From the NCBI GenBank assembly GCA_963922875.1, contig CAWUJH010000008.1, positions 62,001 to 126,000 on the forward strand: 64,000 bases of DNA, in the 5' to 3' direction. The translations under genes were made by a program, and so were the position numbers. Within the stretch, counting starts at the first letter, position 1; every line of letters begins with the position of its first letter. Under the pieces are notes generated by a model that searched no databases, was not told the origin of the DNA, and saw nothing but the letters and a program-made list of their open reading frames with translations. Source of the stretch: Ketobacter sp963922875 (lineage in GTDB: Bacteria; Pseudomonadota; Gammaproteobacteria; Pseudomonadales; Ketobacteraceae). This document shows, one piece after another, positions 51,517-60,838 of the stretch.

Positions 51517-52041
51517 CTACCATTCCACCAGCAATTCCCGCATATTTTCTACTAACACTTTAAGATTTCCATACCAATCAGAAAGTTGCGATAGTCGGTC
51601 TGGTTCATCCCAAACCCTAACCTCAATCGCATTTAAATTGGCTGGCTGACGACTGGTGCTGGCTGATTCAGGGTCAGCAGACGTTACTAACACCCATTGC
51701 TGCAACATGAGACTCAACCAACTGTTTGGCTCATTTTCAAGTTGACTCAGGCGATTCAAATCACCCAACGGCTTTTCAAGTTTATTCGCATTTTCAATCA
51801 CCTGCGCCAAAGTAACAGGCGATGCGCAGGGAATATCGTAAACATTAGCCAGCTCCCAGAGAAACCCCTGATAAGCGTGAACCAAATGAAATAAACAGGA
51901 TTGTTGATGAGCTACCGTAAGCGCTTTTTTGTTCAGCAGCGAATCATCATTTTTTGCGACTTCGATAAGCTCCAGGTACATGCCAGCGAAATACAGCTTT
52001 TGATTTACCTTACCCAATTTGTGTTTTGCCATATTCCTCAC
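51517..52041 (-). CDS. Conserved unknown (DUF6586-like, PA3010 position)
   Basis: 174 residues, soluble and helical. It may start at the M4 ATG (MAKHKLGKVNQKLYFAG, 52032), since the first three codons look nonessential. The segments QKLYFAGMYLELIE and SCLFHLVHAYQGFLWELANVY are the most conserved-looking, and the C-terminus ends LVENMRELLVEW. Its place between the PA3009-like gene and topA matches P. aeruginosa PA3010. No function is known to me. Confidence 0.72.
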   Translation of the reverse strand: MRNMAKHKLGKVNQKLYFAGMYLELIEVAKNDDSLLNKKALTVAHQQSCLFHLVHAYQGFLWELANVYDIPCASPVTLAQVIENANKLEKPLGDLNRLSQLENEPNSWLSLMLQQWVLVTSADPESASTSRQPANLNAIEVRVWDEPDRLSQLSDWYGNLKVLVENMRELLVEW

Positions 52042-52207
52042 CGCCTACTGTACTGTCTGAAGGGCTATAGAGTATCACTCTATACGTTAACACTATCACA
52101 AGCCCTATTATTCATTTAAGTAGCTATACTTACTACTTAGACCAAAAAAAAATTTCTGCCTCTTAAACTGGCCGTATAAACCCTTGTTTATTCGAGTGAA
52201 TTAGAAT

Positions 52208-54229
52208 ATGAAAAGCCTGTTGTCACCTGGTATTAAAATTATGGGGCAATTGAAATACCCCTATAAATTTCTTCTGGTCAGTGTATTTTTCAGCGCCCCC
52301 ATAGCACTTCTAAGCGTGCAACTATGGAGTCAAATGGCTGAAAGCATTGAGATCACTAAAAATCAGATTTCAGGAACTTATATTGTCAGCGATCTTCGCA
52401 AACTGGAAATTAGTGCGCTGAATTTCCGCGATACCATGATGGCTTATAACACCGAACGTTCAGAATCCACGCTTAATAAAATCAATACCTTAAAGAACGA
52501 AGTCCAATCCTCCATCGAAACAATAATTACTCGCTATCAAAACTCAAATCAGCTGACTGCTGATCAGATTCTGCGCTTGAAAAGCGCATGGGGTGAGGCT
52601 CAAAATGAAAACCTTGGTGCCCAACTACTAGTGCGAGAATATCTTAGCGCTTATGGCGCGCTAGCCCAAGAAACAACCTTAATAACTCAAGAAATGGCGA
52701 AAAATAGTGGCCTAACAAACGAGCGGAACCCCGCAACTAGCGCCGAAATTGATTTGTATTTTAATCACTTACATGAATTAATAAATACCCTCTTGCAGCT
52801 TCGCGGTTACGCCGATAGCGCTCTCAATACTTCCTATTTAGGTAGTGCTGCTTTTGCTGAAGTAGATGCAGCTTACTTCAGAGCCAAGAATGCGAATGTG
52901 GAGTTTCAAGCGCTATTAGAAAAAAGCAACAATCTGTACCCTGAACTCTCCTGGTCTGAACAAAAAGAACCCATATTCAAAGCCGTTGAGGACATTTTGT
53001 ATCTGTTTAACGACCAAATAATTGAAGGGCTTTCGGAACGCATGAGCTGGCAAGAATATCATGCCCGACACACTGCCCTGATGCTTCCTTTATTTGAATT
53101 TCAGGACCATATCATTGCAAACGCGACAACATTTCAGGAGCACCGATTACGCACCAAGCAGGAAGATAGAGCGGGCTTGTTAATCGGCCTGTCGGCTCTC
53201 ATCCTGGTCATCAGCTATTTATTTCTCAGTTTATACTCATCGCTCAAACAGAACATCGACAACATTATCGAAAACACCCGCCAAGTGGCCGCTGGCGATA
53301 TGCGAGTACATGCACAATCATACTCCCATGATGAATTCCAACAGCTCATCGAAAACTTCAACCATATGGTGGCGCAAGTCAAAACGTTAGTATCAAACAC
53401 TAGCAGCAGCTGCAAAGCAGCTTTAGATCACGCCAAGCAAGTTGAATCCATGGCACAGGACAACAGCAAGATCATTCATTTGCAAACCCAGGAAACCAGT
53501 ACCATCAATAGTACAATGGTAGCCATGGCTAAAGTCGCCGAGGAGGTAACAGATAAAACACAACAAGCAACCGCCAAGGCTTTACAAGCCAATGAAATCG
53601 CTCAAAATGGGCAACATTTACTAAACCATGCGATTGAAAAATTTTCTGGATTATCAGAGAGCATTTCCAACAACGTGGAAATCATCGGTAATTTATCCAA
53701 ACAAAGTCACGGTGTTACTGAAATAGTCGCCGTAATAAAAGGTATTGCGGAACAAACAAATTTGTTGGCATTAAATGCAGCCATTGAAGCAGCCCGAGCT
53801 GGGGAGCAAGGTCGAGGTTTCGCGGTCGTCGCTGATGAAGTTCGCCAACTGGCACAAAGAAGCCGCAGCGCCACAGAACAGATCGACACGGTACTCAGTG
53901 CCATCCAAAACACGATTCAATCAGCAGTCACGGCCATGGAACACAGCTCTGGAGAATCTCAACAATCCGTTTCCACAGCCAACAGCTTGCGCGATAAGCT
54001 AGCGGAAATTTTAGCAGAAGTCGCAAGCATCAATGACCACATACTGGCCATTAGTGACGCCACAGTGAACCAAAAAAATTCTATACTCGACGCCAGCAAC
54101 AGCGTGCAATCTATTGACTCCAGAGCGGTGGAAACCACCCAAGTAGCCGAAAAAACCTTAAACGCTTCCGACAAACTACAACAATCGCTCAATGAAGTGG
54201 TTACATTAATTGAGCGATTTAAAGTTTAA
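52208..54229 (+). CDS. Methyl-accepting chemotaxis protein
   Basis: Transmembrane chemoreceptor of 673 residues. The first membrane helix is at about 19-40, followed by a periplasmic helical sensor (about 41-322). The second helix is at about 324-345 (LLIGLSALILVISYLFL). A HAMP domain (about 347-400) leads to a signalling domain with the tip GIAEQTNLLALNAAIEAARAGEQ at about 516-538. The helical periplasmic domain resembles four-helix-bundle types, not Cache. No C-terminal pentapeptide for CheR is seen. The gene breaks the topA-DUF6586 synteny and ends 4 nt inside the convergent topA end. Confidence 0.93.
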   Translation: MKSLLSPGIKIMGQLKYPYKFLLVSVFFSAPIALLSVQLWSQMAESIEITKNQISGTYIVSDLRKLEISALNFRDTMMAYNTERSESTLNKINTLKNEVQSSIETIITRYQNSNQLTADQILRLKSAWGEAQNENLGAQLLVREYLSAYGALAQETTLITQEMAKNSGLTNERNPATSAEIDLYFNHLHELINTLLQLRGYADSALNTSYLGSAAFAEVDAAYFRAKNANVEFQALLEKSNNLYPELSWSEQKEPIFKAVEDILYLFNDQIIEGLSERMSWQEYHARHTALMLPLFEFQDHIIANATTFQEHRLRTKQEDRAGLLIGLSALILVISYLFLSLYSSLKQNIDNIIENTRQVAAGDMRVHAQSYSHDEFQQLIENFNHMVAQVKTLVSNTSSSCKAALDHAKQVESMAQDNSKIIHLQTQETSTINSTMVAMAKVAEEVTDKTQQATAKALQANEIAQNGQHLLNHAIEKFSGLSESISNNVEIIGNLSKQSHGVTEIVAVIKGIAEQTNLLALNAAIEAARAGEQGRGFAVVADEVRQLAQRSRSATEQIDTVLSAIQNTIQSAVTAMEHSSGESQQSVSTANSLRDKLAEILAEVASINDHILAISDATVNQKNSILDASNSVQSIDSRAVETTQVAEKTLNASDKLQQSLNEVVTLIERFKV

Positions 54230-56943
54230 GATTTTCTGGTCTTTTTGTCGGCAGTTAACTTTTTAGAAACTGATTTTTTAACCGCAGTCTTCTTGGCGAC
54301 CGCAGTCTTCTTGGCAGCTTTCTTCTCGACCCACTTTCCACCTTCATATATGGCGGTCCATCCGGTCGCTTTGCCTTCCTTGTCTTCCGTCATGACATAC
54401 TGGCTTTTCGTTTTACGACTATAACGAATGATTGATTTATTACCTGCCGGATCTTGTGTGGGAGCGCTCAATAGGAAACCATATTTTGGATCCAGCTGCT
54501 TTGCCACCGACTGAATCTCTTCTACCAACGGAGCCCGCGTTTCCCTATGCTTTGGAAACTGACTAGCTGCAAGAAACAAGCCCGAAGCCCCATCCCGCAA
54601 CAAGAAATAGTCCTCTGATTTTTCACAGGCTAAGTGTGGCATTGGAATCGGATCAGCTTTGGGTGGCGCAACTTCTCCGTTTCTGAGTAGCTTACGGGTG
54701 TTTTTACATTCAGCATTAGTGCAGCCAAAGTATTTACCGAAGCGTCCAGTTTTCAACTGCATATCTGAACCACACTTGTCACACTCCACGATCGGCCCAT
54801 CGTAGCCTTTGATTTTGAAGTGCCCCTCTTCTATTTCATAACCGTCACAATCAGGACTGTTACCGCAGATGTGCAACTTACGATCTTCATCAATAAGGTA
54901 ATTTTCCATGGCCGTGCCGCACTTGGCGCACCGATGCTTTTCACGCAATGCTTTCGCTTCGCTTTCATCATCATCAGCATTGATGGATTCAGCACCGGGG
55001 ATCAGGTTAATGGTTTCTTTGCAGCGCTCTTTCGGAGGTAAGGCATAGCCTGTACAACCTAAAAAGACACCCGTACTGCCCGTTCTTATAGACATATTAC
55101 GGCCACAAGCGGGACACTTTATGTCCGTTTCCACAGGCGAATTCGCCCGCATTCCCTCTTGCTCATCTTCTGCTTTTTCAAGCTTGGCCGTAAAATCTGA
55201 ATAAAACTCATCAAGCACTTGCTTCCAATTGCGTTGCCCTTCTGCAATCTCATCCAAATGCCCTTCCATACGAGCCGTAAAACCGTAATCCATCAGGTTG
55301 TCGAAATTTTCGTTCAGCCGGTCAGTTACAATGTCCCCCATTTTTTCCGCGTAAAACCGTCGATTCTCAAGCCTGACATAACCCCGATCCTGGATGGTTG
55401 AAATTATGGACGCATAAGTTGATGGCCGTCCAATACCACGTTTTTCCAGCTCTTTAACCAAGCTTGCTTCAGAAAAACGAGCGGGTGGCTTGGTGAAATG
55501 CTGACTGGGATCTAATTTCTCTAATTTAAGTTGTTCACCAATAGCAACGTCGGGCAGTTCAATGTCTTCATCGGACTTTTTGGTACCCGGCATGTTCACC
55601 ACGAGGTGACCATCGAATTTTAAAATCCGACCTTTAGTGCGCAACTCATAATCGCCGGCTTCTACTCGCAAATTGGTACTCAAATACTCTGCCGCTGGCA
55701 TTTGACAGGCCACAAATCGCTTCCAGATCAGGTCATAGAGCTTCTGGGCGTCCGCTTCTAAACCTGCCACACTGGGAGCAAGTGTATGGGTATCGGTAGG
55801 ACGTATCGCCTCATGAGCTTCTTGAGCACCGGCTTTACTGGCGTAGAACTGGGGCTTTTCAGGCACGTAGTTCTTGCCATAACGCCCTTCAATATAGTCA
55901 CGACAACTATTGACTGCATCGGCGCTTAAGTTGAAGGAGTCGGTACGCATATAGGTTATGTAGCCCGCTTCATACAAACGCTGAGCCATCATCATAGTCT
56001 TTTTAACACTAAACCCTAACCGCGTGCTGGCCGCCTGCTGCAACGTTGAAGTGGTGAATGGTGGAGCTGGCCGTGATTTGGTCGGTTTATCTTCACGCCC
56101 TACCACCTCAAAGGTTTGTTTCTCTAGAGCCGCTAGAGATTTGTCGGTATCCTGCTTGTTGTTGGGGCGGAAGTTCTTGCCGTTTTCCTTGGCCACCTGC
56201 AACCGCAGAGGGACGTCTTTACCGGTTACAGTGTCGGCAAAAACTTCCCAGTATTCTTCCGGAATAAACGCCCGTATCTCTCGCTCACGCTCTGACACCA
56301 GTTTCACCGCCACTGACTGGACTCGTCCGGCGGACAATCCACGAGCAATTTTTGCCCAAAGCAATGGTGACACCATATAACCCACGACTCGGTCCAAAAA
56401 GCGTCGTGCCTGCTGAGCGTTCACTCGATTGTTGTTAACGACGCCTGGATCGCGAAAGGCTTCCTGAATGGCCGTTTTAGTAATCTCGTTAAATACTACT
56501 CGCTTAAAGCGCGATTCATCACCACCGATAACTTCCTTTAAATGCCAGGCAATGGCTTCTCCTTCGCGATCCAAATCCGTCGCGAGGTAAATAGTATCGG
56601 CATTTTTTGCCAGCTTTGTCAGTTCGTTAACGACTTTTTCTTTATCAGGTAGAATTTGGTAGTTCGCAGCCCACTCATGCTCTGGATCAATGCCCATACG
56701 GGAAATCAGTGCTGACTTTGCCTTTTCTTTTTTATATTTGGCTTTGTCTTCAGGCGCCATTTTACGGGTTAATGCCGCTTGTTTGGCTCGCTCTTTTGGG
56801 TCCACGGTTGATTTGCGGCCGCCACTGGTGGGCAGATCACGCACGTGGCCCACACTGGACTTCACAACAAAATCATTTCCTAGATATTTGTTGATCGTTT
56901 TTGCCTTTGCTGGCGATTCCACAATTACCAGAGATTTTCCCAT
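54226..56943 (-). CDS. topA: DNA topoisomerase I (type IA)
   Basis: Relaxes negative supercoils. It has 905 residues. The Toprim domain opens KSLVIVESPAKAKTINKYLG and contains ATDLDREGEAIAWHL. The catalytic tyrosine is in YITYMRTDS near residue 330. Three zinc-ribbon modules follow: CPACGRNMS, CAKCGTAME and CDKCGSDMQ, between about 600 and 740. The end is a Lys-rich tail typical of proteobacterial TopA. A marked palindrome lies 77 nt upstream of the start. Confidence 0.97.
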   Translation of the reverse strand: MGKSLVIVESPAKAKTINKYLGNDFVVKSSVGHVRDLPTSGGRKSTVDPKERAKQAALTRKMAPEDKAKYKKEKAKSALISRMGIDPEHEWAANYQILPDKEKVVNELTKLAKNADTIYLATDLDREGEAIAWHLKEVIGGDESRFKRVVFNEITKTAIQEAFRDPGVVNNNRVNAQQARRFLDRVVGYMVSPLLWAKIARGLSAGRVQSVAVKLVSEREREIRAFIPEEYWEVFADTVTGKDVPLRLQVAKENGKNFRPNNKQDTDKSLAALEKQTFEVVGREDKPTKSRPAPPFTTSTLQQAASTRLGFSVKKTMMMAQRLYEAGYITYMRTDSFNLSADAVNSCRDYIEGRYGKNYVPEKPQFYASKAGAQEAHEAIRPTDTHTLAPSVAGLEADAQKLYDLIWKRFVACQMPAAEYLSTNLRVEAGDYELRTKGRILKFDGHLVVNMPGTKKSDEDIELPDVAIGEQLKLEKLDPSQHFTKPPARFSEASLVKELEKRGIGRPSTYASIISTIQDRGYVRLENRRFYAEKMGDIVTDRLNENFDNLMDYGFTARMEGHLDEIAEGQRNWKQVLDEFYSDFTAKLEKAEDEQEGMRANSPVETDIKCPACGRNMSIRTGSTGVFLGCTGYALPPKERCKETINLIPGAESINADDDESEAKALREKHRCAKCGTAMENYLIDEDRKLHICGNSPDCDGYEIEEGHFKIKGYDGPIVECDKCGSDMQLKTGRFGKYFGCTNAECKNTRKLLRNGEVAPPKADPIPMPHLACEKSEDYFLLRDGASGLFLAASQFPKHRETRAPLVEEIQSVAKQLDPKYGFLLSAPTQDPAGNKSIIRYSRKTKSQYVMTEDKEGKATGWTAIYEGGKWVEKKAAKKTAVAKKTAVKKSVSKKLTADKKTRKS

Positions 56944-57268
56944 AGAACAATTACCAACTTTACTGGTGAATAATTAAGCGTTTTTTGTTGTATCTACGCC
57001 TAACAGGCTTATTTATTTAACCAAAGGGGCGACATATATAAGAGGTGTCGCACGTTTGGTCAAGGGATCCTGTCAAATCCTGTATTAATTTGTTTTTAGG
57101 TGCTTTTGTTTTAATTTGCCAAATTTATCGTCAATTAAAATAGCCAAGAAAATATATATTTCTTTATTTTCAACGACTTAGTTTTTTTAAGTTTTTGGCC
57201 AACCTGGTAAAAGCCAACCTTTTCATGTGTCGAAAAGAGATAAAAAATATTTTTGGGTTCTAGCAAGC
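56944..57268. other. topA upstream region
   Basis: 325 bases between two minus-strand genes, so it should hold the topA promoter. It is AT-rich and holds an interrupted palindrome at 57020-57060, listed separately. No gene is supported. Confidence 0.55.
57020..57060. repeat. Symmetric interrupted palindrome upstream of topA
   Basis: Outer arms ACCAAA (57020-57025) and TTTGGT (57055-57060), inner arms GCGACA (57029-57034) and TGTCGC (57046-57051), each separated by 3 nt, with an 11-nt AT-rich centre. This makes 12 paired bases with a symmetric internal loop. It can be a cruciform in DNA, a hairpin in the leader or a regulator site. Confidence 0.7.
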
Positions 57269-57760
57269 TTAACCAACCAGGGATTTCAACCAACCACAGA
57301 CTTCTTTACTGGTATCAATGTCACCCTGTTCATTCCAGACAATCACGGCTGAACGGTTACCGATTTCCAATAAAAGAAATTCGGCGCGCCTGTCCTGCTC
57401 CCAATGTCTTAAAATGGGTTTAAGCGAATCTGGCACCTCCTGAATAATTTGTTCCGCCTCCCATAAGTAGTCGCCTTCTCGATTTTTACGTTGTCGCCAA
57501 ATTCCCTTTGGCAGTGATTTAGGCGAATTTTGGTCACTCATTAGTTCATATTTAAACCAGCGATATCCCTCTAAATGGGGGTTTCTCTCCAATTGTTGAA
57601 GATATTTTTTATTGCTCACTGACAACGGTGCAATCATCACTCCTTCTGACATGGCGTAAGTTCGAATACCTTCCAGCCTCTTGTCATTTGGCGAAGGTCT
57701 TAACATTAAAATAGGACCGAGGATCAGCAATAATGCGGCTCCAATTAAAATGTAGGCCAT
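57269..57760 (-). CDS. Membrane-anchored protein of unknown function
   Basis: 163 residues from the ATG at 57760, chosen because AAAGGAA lies just before it; a longer frame from 57805 lacks support. A single N-terminal helix (about 2-20, YILIGAALLLILGPILML) is followed by a basic cytoplasmic or periplasmic part. It has no known motif but carries Trp-rich segments (GYRWFKYEL, GIWRQRK). It is upstream of topA on the same strand but 325 nt away, so probably separate. Confidence 0.7.
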   Translation of the reverse strand: MAYILIGAALLLILGPILMLRPSPNDKRLEGIRTYAMSEGVMIAPLSVSNKKYLQQLERNPHLEGYRWFKYELMSDQNSPKSLPKGIWRQRKNREGDYLWEAEQIIQEVPDSLKPILRHWEQDRRAEFLLLEIGNRSAVIVWNEQGDIDTSKEVCGWLKSLVG

Positions 57761-57868
57761 AGTTATTCCTTTTAATTGAGATAAAAAATAAAGCTTGTAA
57801 TTCAAGGGGCTGGCATTATCTAATAGAAACAGCTGTAAACGCTAGCAAGCAATAAGAGGGAGAATTCC

Positions 57869-58306
57869 ATGGGAAATTACAACCACATTTTAATGGCCAC
57901 AGACTTCGCACCTGAATCTGAGGATGTGGAACTTCGGGCAAAAGCGTTAGCCCAAACATTTAATGCAAAACTTAGTATTATTCATGTTCAGGAACCGATT
58001 TCAATTGCCTATGGAGGAGAATTCCCCGTAGATTTGACTGAACTTCATAAGGAGATGGAGAAACAGGCAAAACTTCAATTGGATCAAGTGGGTAAGCGAC
58101 TCGGTGTTGTCCCTGAACAGTGCCACCTGGCGGTTGGGATTACCGAAAAAGAAATCCTGAAACTCGCTGAAGAGCAAAGTGTTGACCTTATTATCATCGG
58201 CAGCCATGGGCGCCATGGTTTAGCGTTGCTCTTGGGATCAACAGCCAACGCTGTATTACACCATGCCAAAATCGATGTGTTAGCCGTACGAGTGGGCAAT
58301 TCTTAG
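57869..58306 (+). CDS. Universal stress protein, UspA family
   Basis: 145 residues, one Usp domain. The start HILMATDFAPESED and the ATP-loop-like GSHGRHGLALLLGSTANAVL (G-2x-G-9x-GS pattern) suggest the nucleotide-binding type. GAGGGAGA lies 7 nt before the ATG. It stands alone and its trigger is unknown. Confidence 0.9.
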   Translation: MGNYNHILMATDFAPESEDVELRAKALAQTFNAKLSIIHVQEPISIAYGGEFPVDLTELHKEMEKQAKLQLDQVGKRLGVVPEQCHLAVGITEKEILKLAEEQSVDLIIIGSHGRHGLALLLGSTANAVLHHAKIDVLAVRVGNS

Positions 58307-58437
58307 GACGATTTCCATTCAATCACTAAAAAGTTTAGGGGGATAAAACATTCTCGATTCATTTGTCCACGACGATAATTTGTGAACTATGCTTTTTAGA
58401 TGTCTGAGCTTAATTCAGTGCGTTTAGGAGCTTTAAA

Positions 58438-59040
58438 GTGACAAAGGAATCAGTGTTAAGTAACCCAGGGTCCAGCGCCGTCAAACCAGATTTGGATTGG
58501 AGCCAAGTAAAAGAAACTATTTCCATGCTTTGCTTGGCTATGGCGCAAATTGAAACCAGCCTTTGTGATAGTGCCCGCTCAGTGAATGATCTGAGTGAGA
58601 CCTTCACAGGAATGGCGAAGGATGCAAAAGAAATCACTGAACTCTGCAAGCTTTCAGAAAACTCCGATCAATGGCTAGAGCATCGCCAAAAAATTAATGA
58701 GTCCGCACAAAAGATGCACCAACAGATGCAGCGATCTATTATGGCGTTCCAATTTTATGATCGACTTACGCAGAAGTTAAGCCATGTCAATTTAAGTCTG
58801 TCTCATTTAGGGGACTTGATCAACACACCAAATAGACTCTACATACCAGATGAATGGTTGAAAATTCAGGACGAGATTCGCGGTAACTACACCATGGAGT
58901 GCGAGCGCATAATGTTCGATCAGATTATGCGAGGCGCCAGCGTTAGCGAAGCCCTTGAGCTCTATCGGCATCAGTTCGAACAAACCGAATCTATTACCGG
59001 GGCTGAGGATAGTTCCGATGACGATATTGAGTTATTTTAG
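58438..59040 (+). CDS. Helical protein with CheZ-like phosphatase motif
   Basis: 200 residues from a GTG at 58438 behind TAGGAG. It is almost all helix, with no membrane segment. Residues 104-112 are FQFYDRLTQ, which resembles the CheZ active site FQDLTGQ: Asp108 and Gln112 keep the D-x3-Q spacing of CheZ D143 and Q147. The C-terminus DDDIELF is an acidic tail ending in hydrophobic residues, like the CheY-docking tail of CheZ. Its length is close to CheZ (about 214). These are observations; phosphatase action on a response regulator is inferred. It lies shortly upstream of four cyclase genes. Confidence 0.7.
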   Translation: MTKESVLSNPGSSAVKPDLDWSQVKETISMLCLAMAQIETSLCDSARSVNDLSETFTGMAKDAKEITELCKLSENSDQWLEHRQKINESAQKMHQQMQRSIMAFQFYDRLTQKLSHVNLSLSHLGDLINTPNRLYIPDEWLKIQDEIRGNYTMECERIMFDQIMRGASVSEALELYRHQFEQTESITGAEDSSDDDIELF

Positions 59041-59239
59041 TACTTCTACAGGATCACCGACCCTTATATATACGCCGGTCATGGCTACTAAATTCTGACC
59101 AAAACAAAGATGAGCGTTGTGCTCTGCTACCTTAAAGATTATCTCCTATGATTTTAGGTTGTTAACTACAAAACCTAAACTATACTCAATGCTCACCTAT
59201 GCAATTATTTACCATGGAAATCCTAGGGGGCTTGTCAAA

Positions 59240-59452
59240 ATGAAGTTGTTTTTATTCGCTTTGACAACTCCATGGCTGATAGCTTGCGGTGATTCAAAGT
59301 TTGCAGACTTAAGCGGATCAGAACTTCAAGATCGTTACTCAACCTGCGAGAACTCAGATAGTCTGTCTCCGGGAGCTGCGATAACTTGCGACAATATTCG
59401 TCGGGAATGTGATCGGCGTTCCGAGCAAACCGATCGTCGGATGTGCTATTAG
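59240..59452 (+). CDS. Small lipoprotein of unknown function
   Basis: 70 residues from the ATG at 59240 (MKLFLFALTTPWLIACGDSK). A signal peptide ends in the lipobox LIAC. The mature part is short, acidic, and has four further cysteines. GGGGG lies about 10 nt upstream. A longer frame from 59117 is less likely. Asp follows closely after the lipid Cys (C-G-D), so the sorting rule is not clear. No homolog is known to me. Confidence 0.65.
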   Translation: MKLFLFALTTPWLIACGDSKFADLSGSELQDRYSTCENSDSLSPGAAITCDNIRRECDRRSEQTDRRMCY

Positions 59453-59655
59453 ACCAGGACGTTGAATCCGCCTTATCGCGTTTTATATTCGAACGTATCA
59501 TGTGGTCTGTCAGGTAATATTTTGGGGCTTTTTGTTTACTTAGTGCAATATAAGTTCACTTATTCGCTAAGCAATAGCTGTACGTAACAAACAGATCTAC
59601 AACCAATTTTAGATTACTATTTGACCATAATAAAATTATGTGGGACCACTTCCCA

Positions 59656-60807
59656 ATGGATATAGGTAATTTCCTACACAAGTATATTGGCAATCCCCTT
59701 GAGTGGAATTCCTCTCAAAAGGCCACTCTATTACTGTATATCTACCTGTCTGAACAAATATTGTATTATTTTTCAGTTAGCTACGTTTTATCGAACCCCG
59801 CACTAAGAGTCTATTTTAATGTCGAGCTGGCGGCTTACCATATTCAATGGTTCAAAGCGCTCATCGTTATAACCATTGGCCTTATAGTTTTCGTAAAATT
59901 AAGACAAAAGAAAACTCCTGATAGCCCTCTGTTTGAGCACATCTCTACCCAACATTTTGCGCTCACCCATGTTTACTATGGCTATACCATCGGGCTAATG
60001 TCGCTCCCCACAGGTGTAGTGCTAGCGGGTGGCCCAGTGGTAGGTTTCATACTTTTTCACCGCAAAGCAATAGCCTTAGCTTCTGTGTCAGCCTTAGTCG
60101 CTGTAGGGGCTTTTTCTTATGCAACAATCGCTGGCCTAATTCCTTACGCTCCCCTAGCTCAGAATTTAACACCTAATGACGGTCAGCTGGCCCCCTTTTG
60201 GAGTCTGCTGTACTGCTTTTTTGCTGCGCCTCACCTCTTTACGCTTTTTGCTTTAGCTTATTATGTATTGCAACGCTGGCGCTTGAGAGAAGCTGAAGTT
60301 CAGTATCTCAGCAGCACGGACCCCTTAACAGGACTGATGAACAGACGCAGCATCATGAACCATTTAAGTATTGAGCAAGAGTTCAGCGAACGTACAGGTA
60401 GACCATTGTCCGTGGTTATGGTGGACCTTGATCACTTTAAACAGATTAACGATACCTGGGGTCATAACGCAGGTGATAGTGTTTTACAAGCAGCGGCAGC
60501 CGTATTGAAAACAACCATCAGAGAAAATGATTTCGTTGGCCGCTATGGTGGTGAAGAATTCCTGATTGTATTACCAGGACTAAACCAGGATCAGGCCAGA
60601 ATTCTGGGGGAACGAATTCGCAAATCCGTTTCCGAAACCGATGTTGAAGTCAGCGCTGATCTACATTTCTCCGTGACTGCTAGCCTGGGTTTGAGTTGTC
60701 ATTATGGTAACCATAGGTTATCTTCCGACGAGCTTATACGACAAGCAGATTTAGCACTCTATAAAGCTAAAAGCCTGGGAAGGGACCAACTAATAGTTGC
60801 CTGTTAA
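59656..60807 (+). CDS. Membrane diguanylate cyclase, paralog 1 of 4
   Basis: 383 residues from the ATG at 59656. I chose it because GNP then falls at residues 12-14, as in paralogs 3 and 4, and the length equals paralog 3. The N-terminal half (about 1-210) has about six helices and a shared motif HVYYGYTIGLMSLPTGVVLAG. The GGDEF domain (about 220-380) has an active site RYGGEEF and the DLDHFKQIND metal motif. An inhibitory I-site RENDF lies just before. It should make c-di-GMP, with feedback control. It starts the tandem array. Confidence 0.92.
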   Translation: MDIGNFLHKYIGNPLEWNSSQKATLLLYIYLSEQILYYFSVSYVLSNPALRVYFNVELAAYHIQWFKALIVITIGLIVFVKLRQKKTPDSPLFEHISTQHFALTHVYYGYTIGLMSLPTGVVLAGGPVVGFILFHRKAIALASVSALVAVGAFSYATIAGLIPYAPLAQNLTPNDGQLAPFWSLLYCFFAAPHLFTLFALAYYVLQRWRLREAEVQYLSSTDPLTGLMNRRSIMNHLSIEQEFSERTGRPLSVVMVDLDHFKQINDTWGHNAGDSVLQAAAAVLKTTIRENDFVGRYGGEEFLIVLPGLNQDQARILGERIRKSVSETDVEVSADLHFSVTASLGLSCHYGNHRLSSDELIRQADLALYKAKSLGRDQLIVAC

Positions 60808-60838
60808 TACGGTAAACTAATGATTCGATGTCAGCACG

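Noticed and set aside
52160..52200. Sigma-28 promoter before the chemoreceptor gene
   Set aside because: TTAAAC and GCCGTATAA are present but far too close together.
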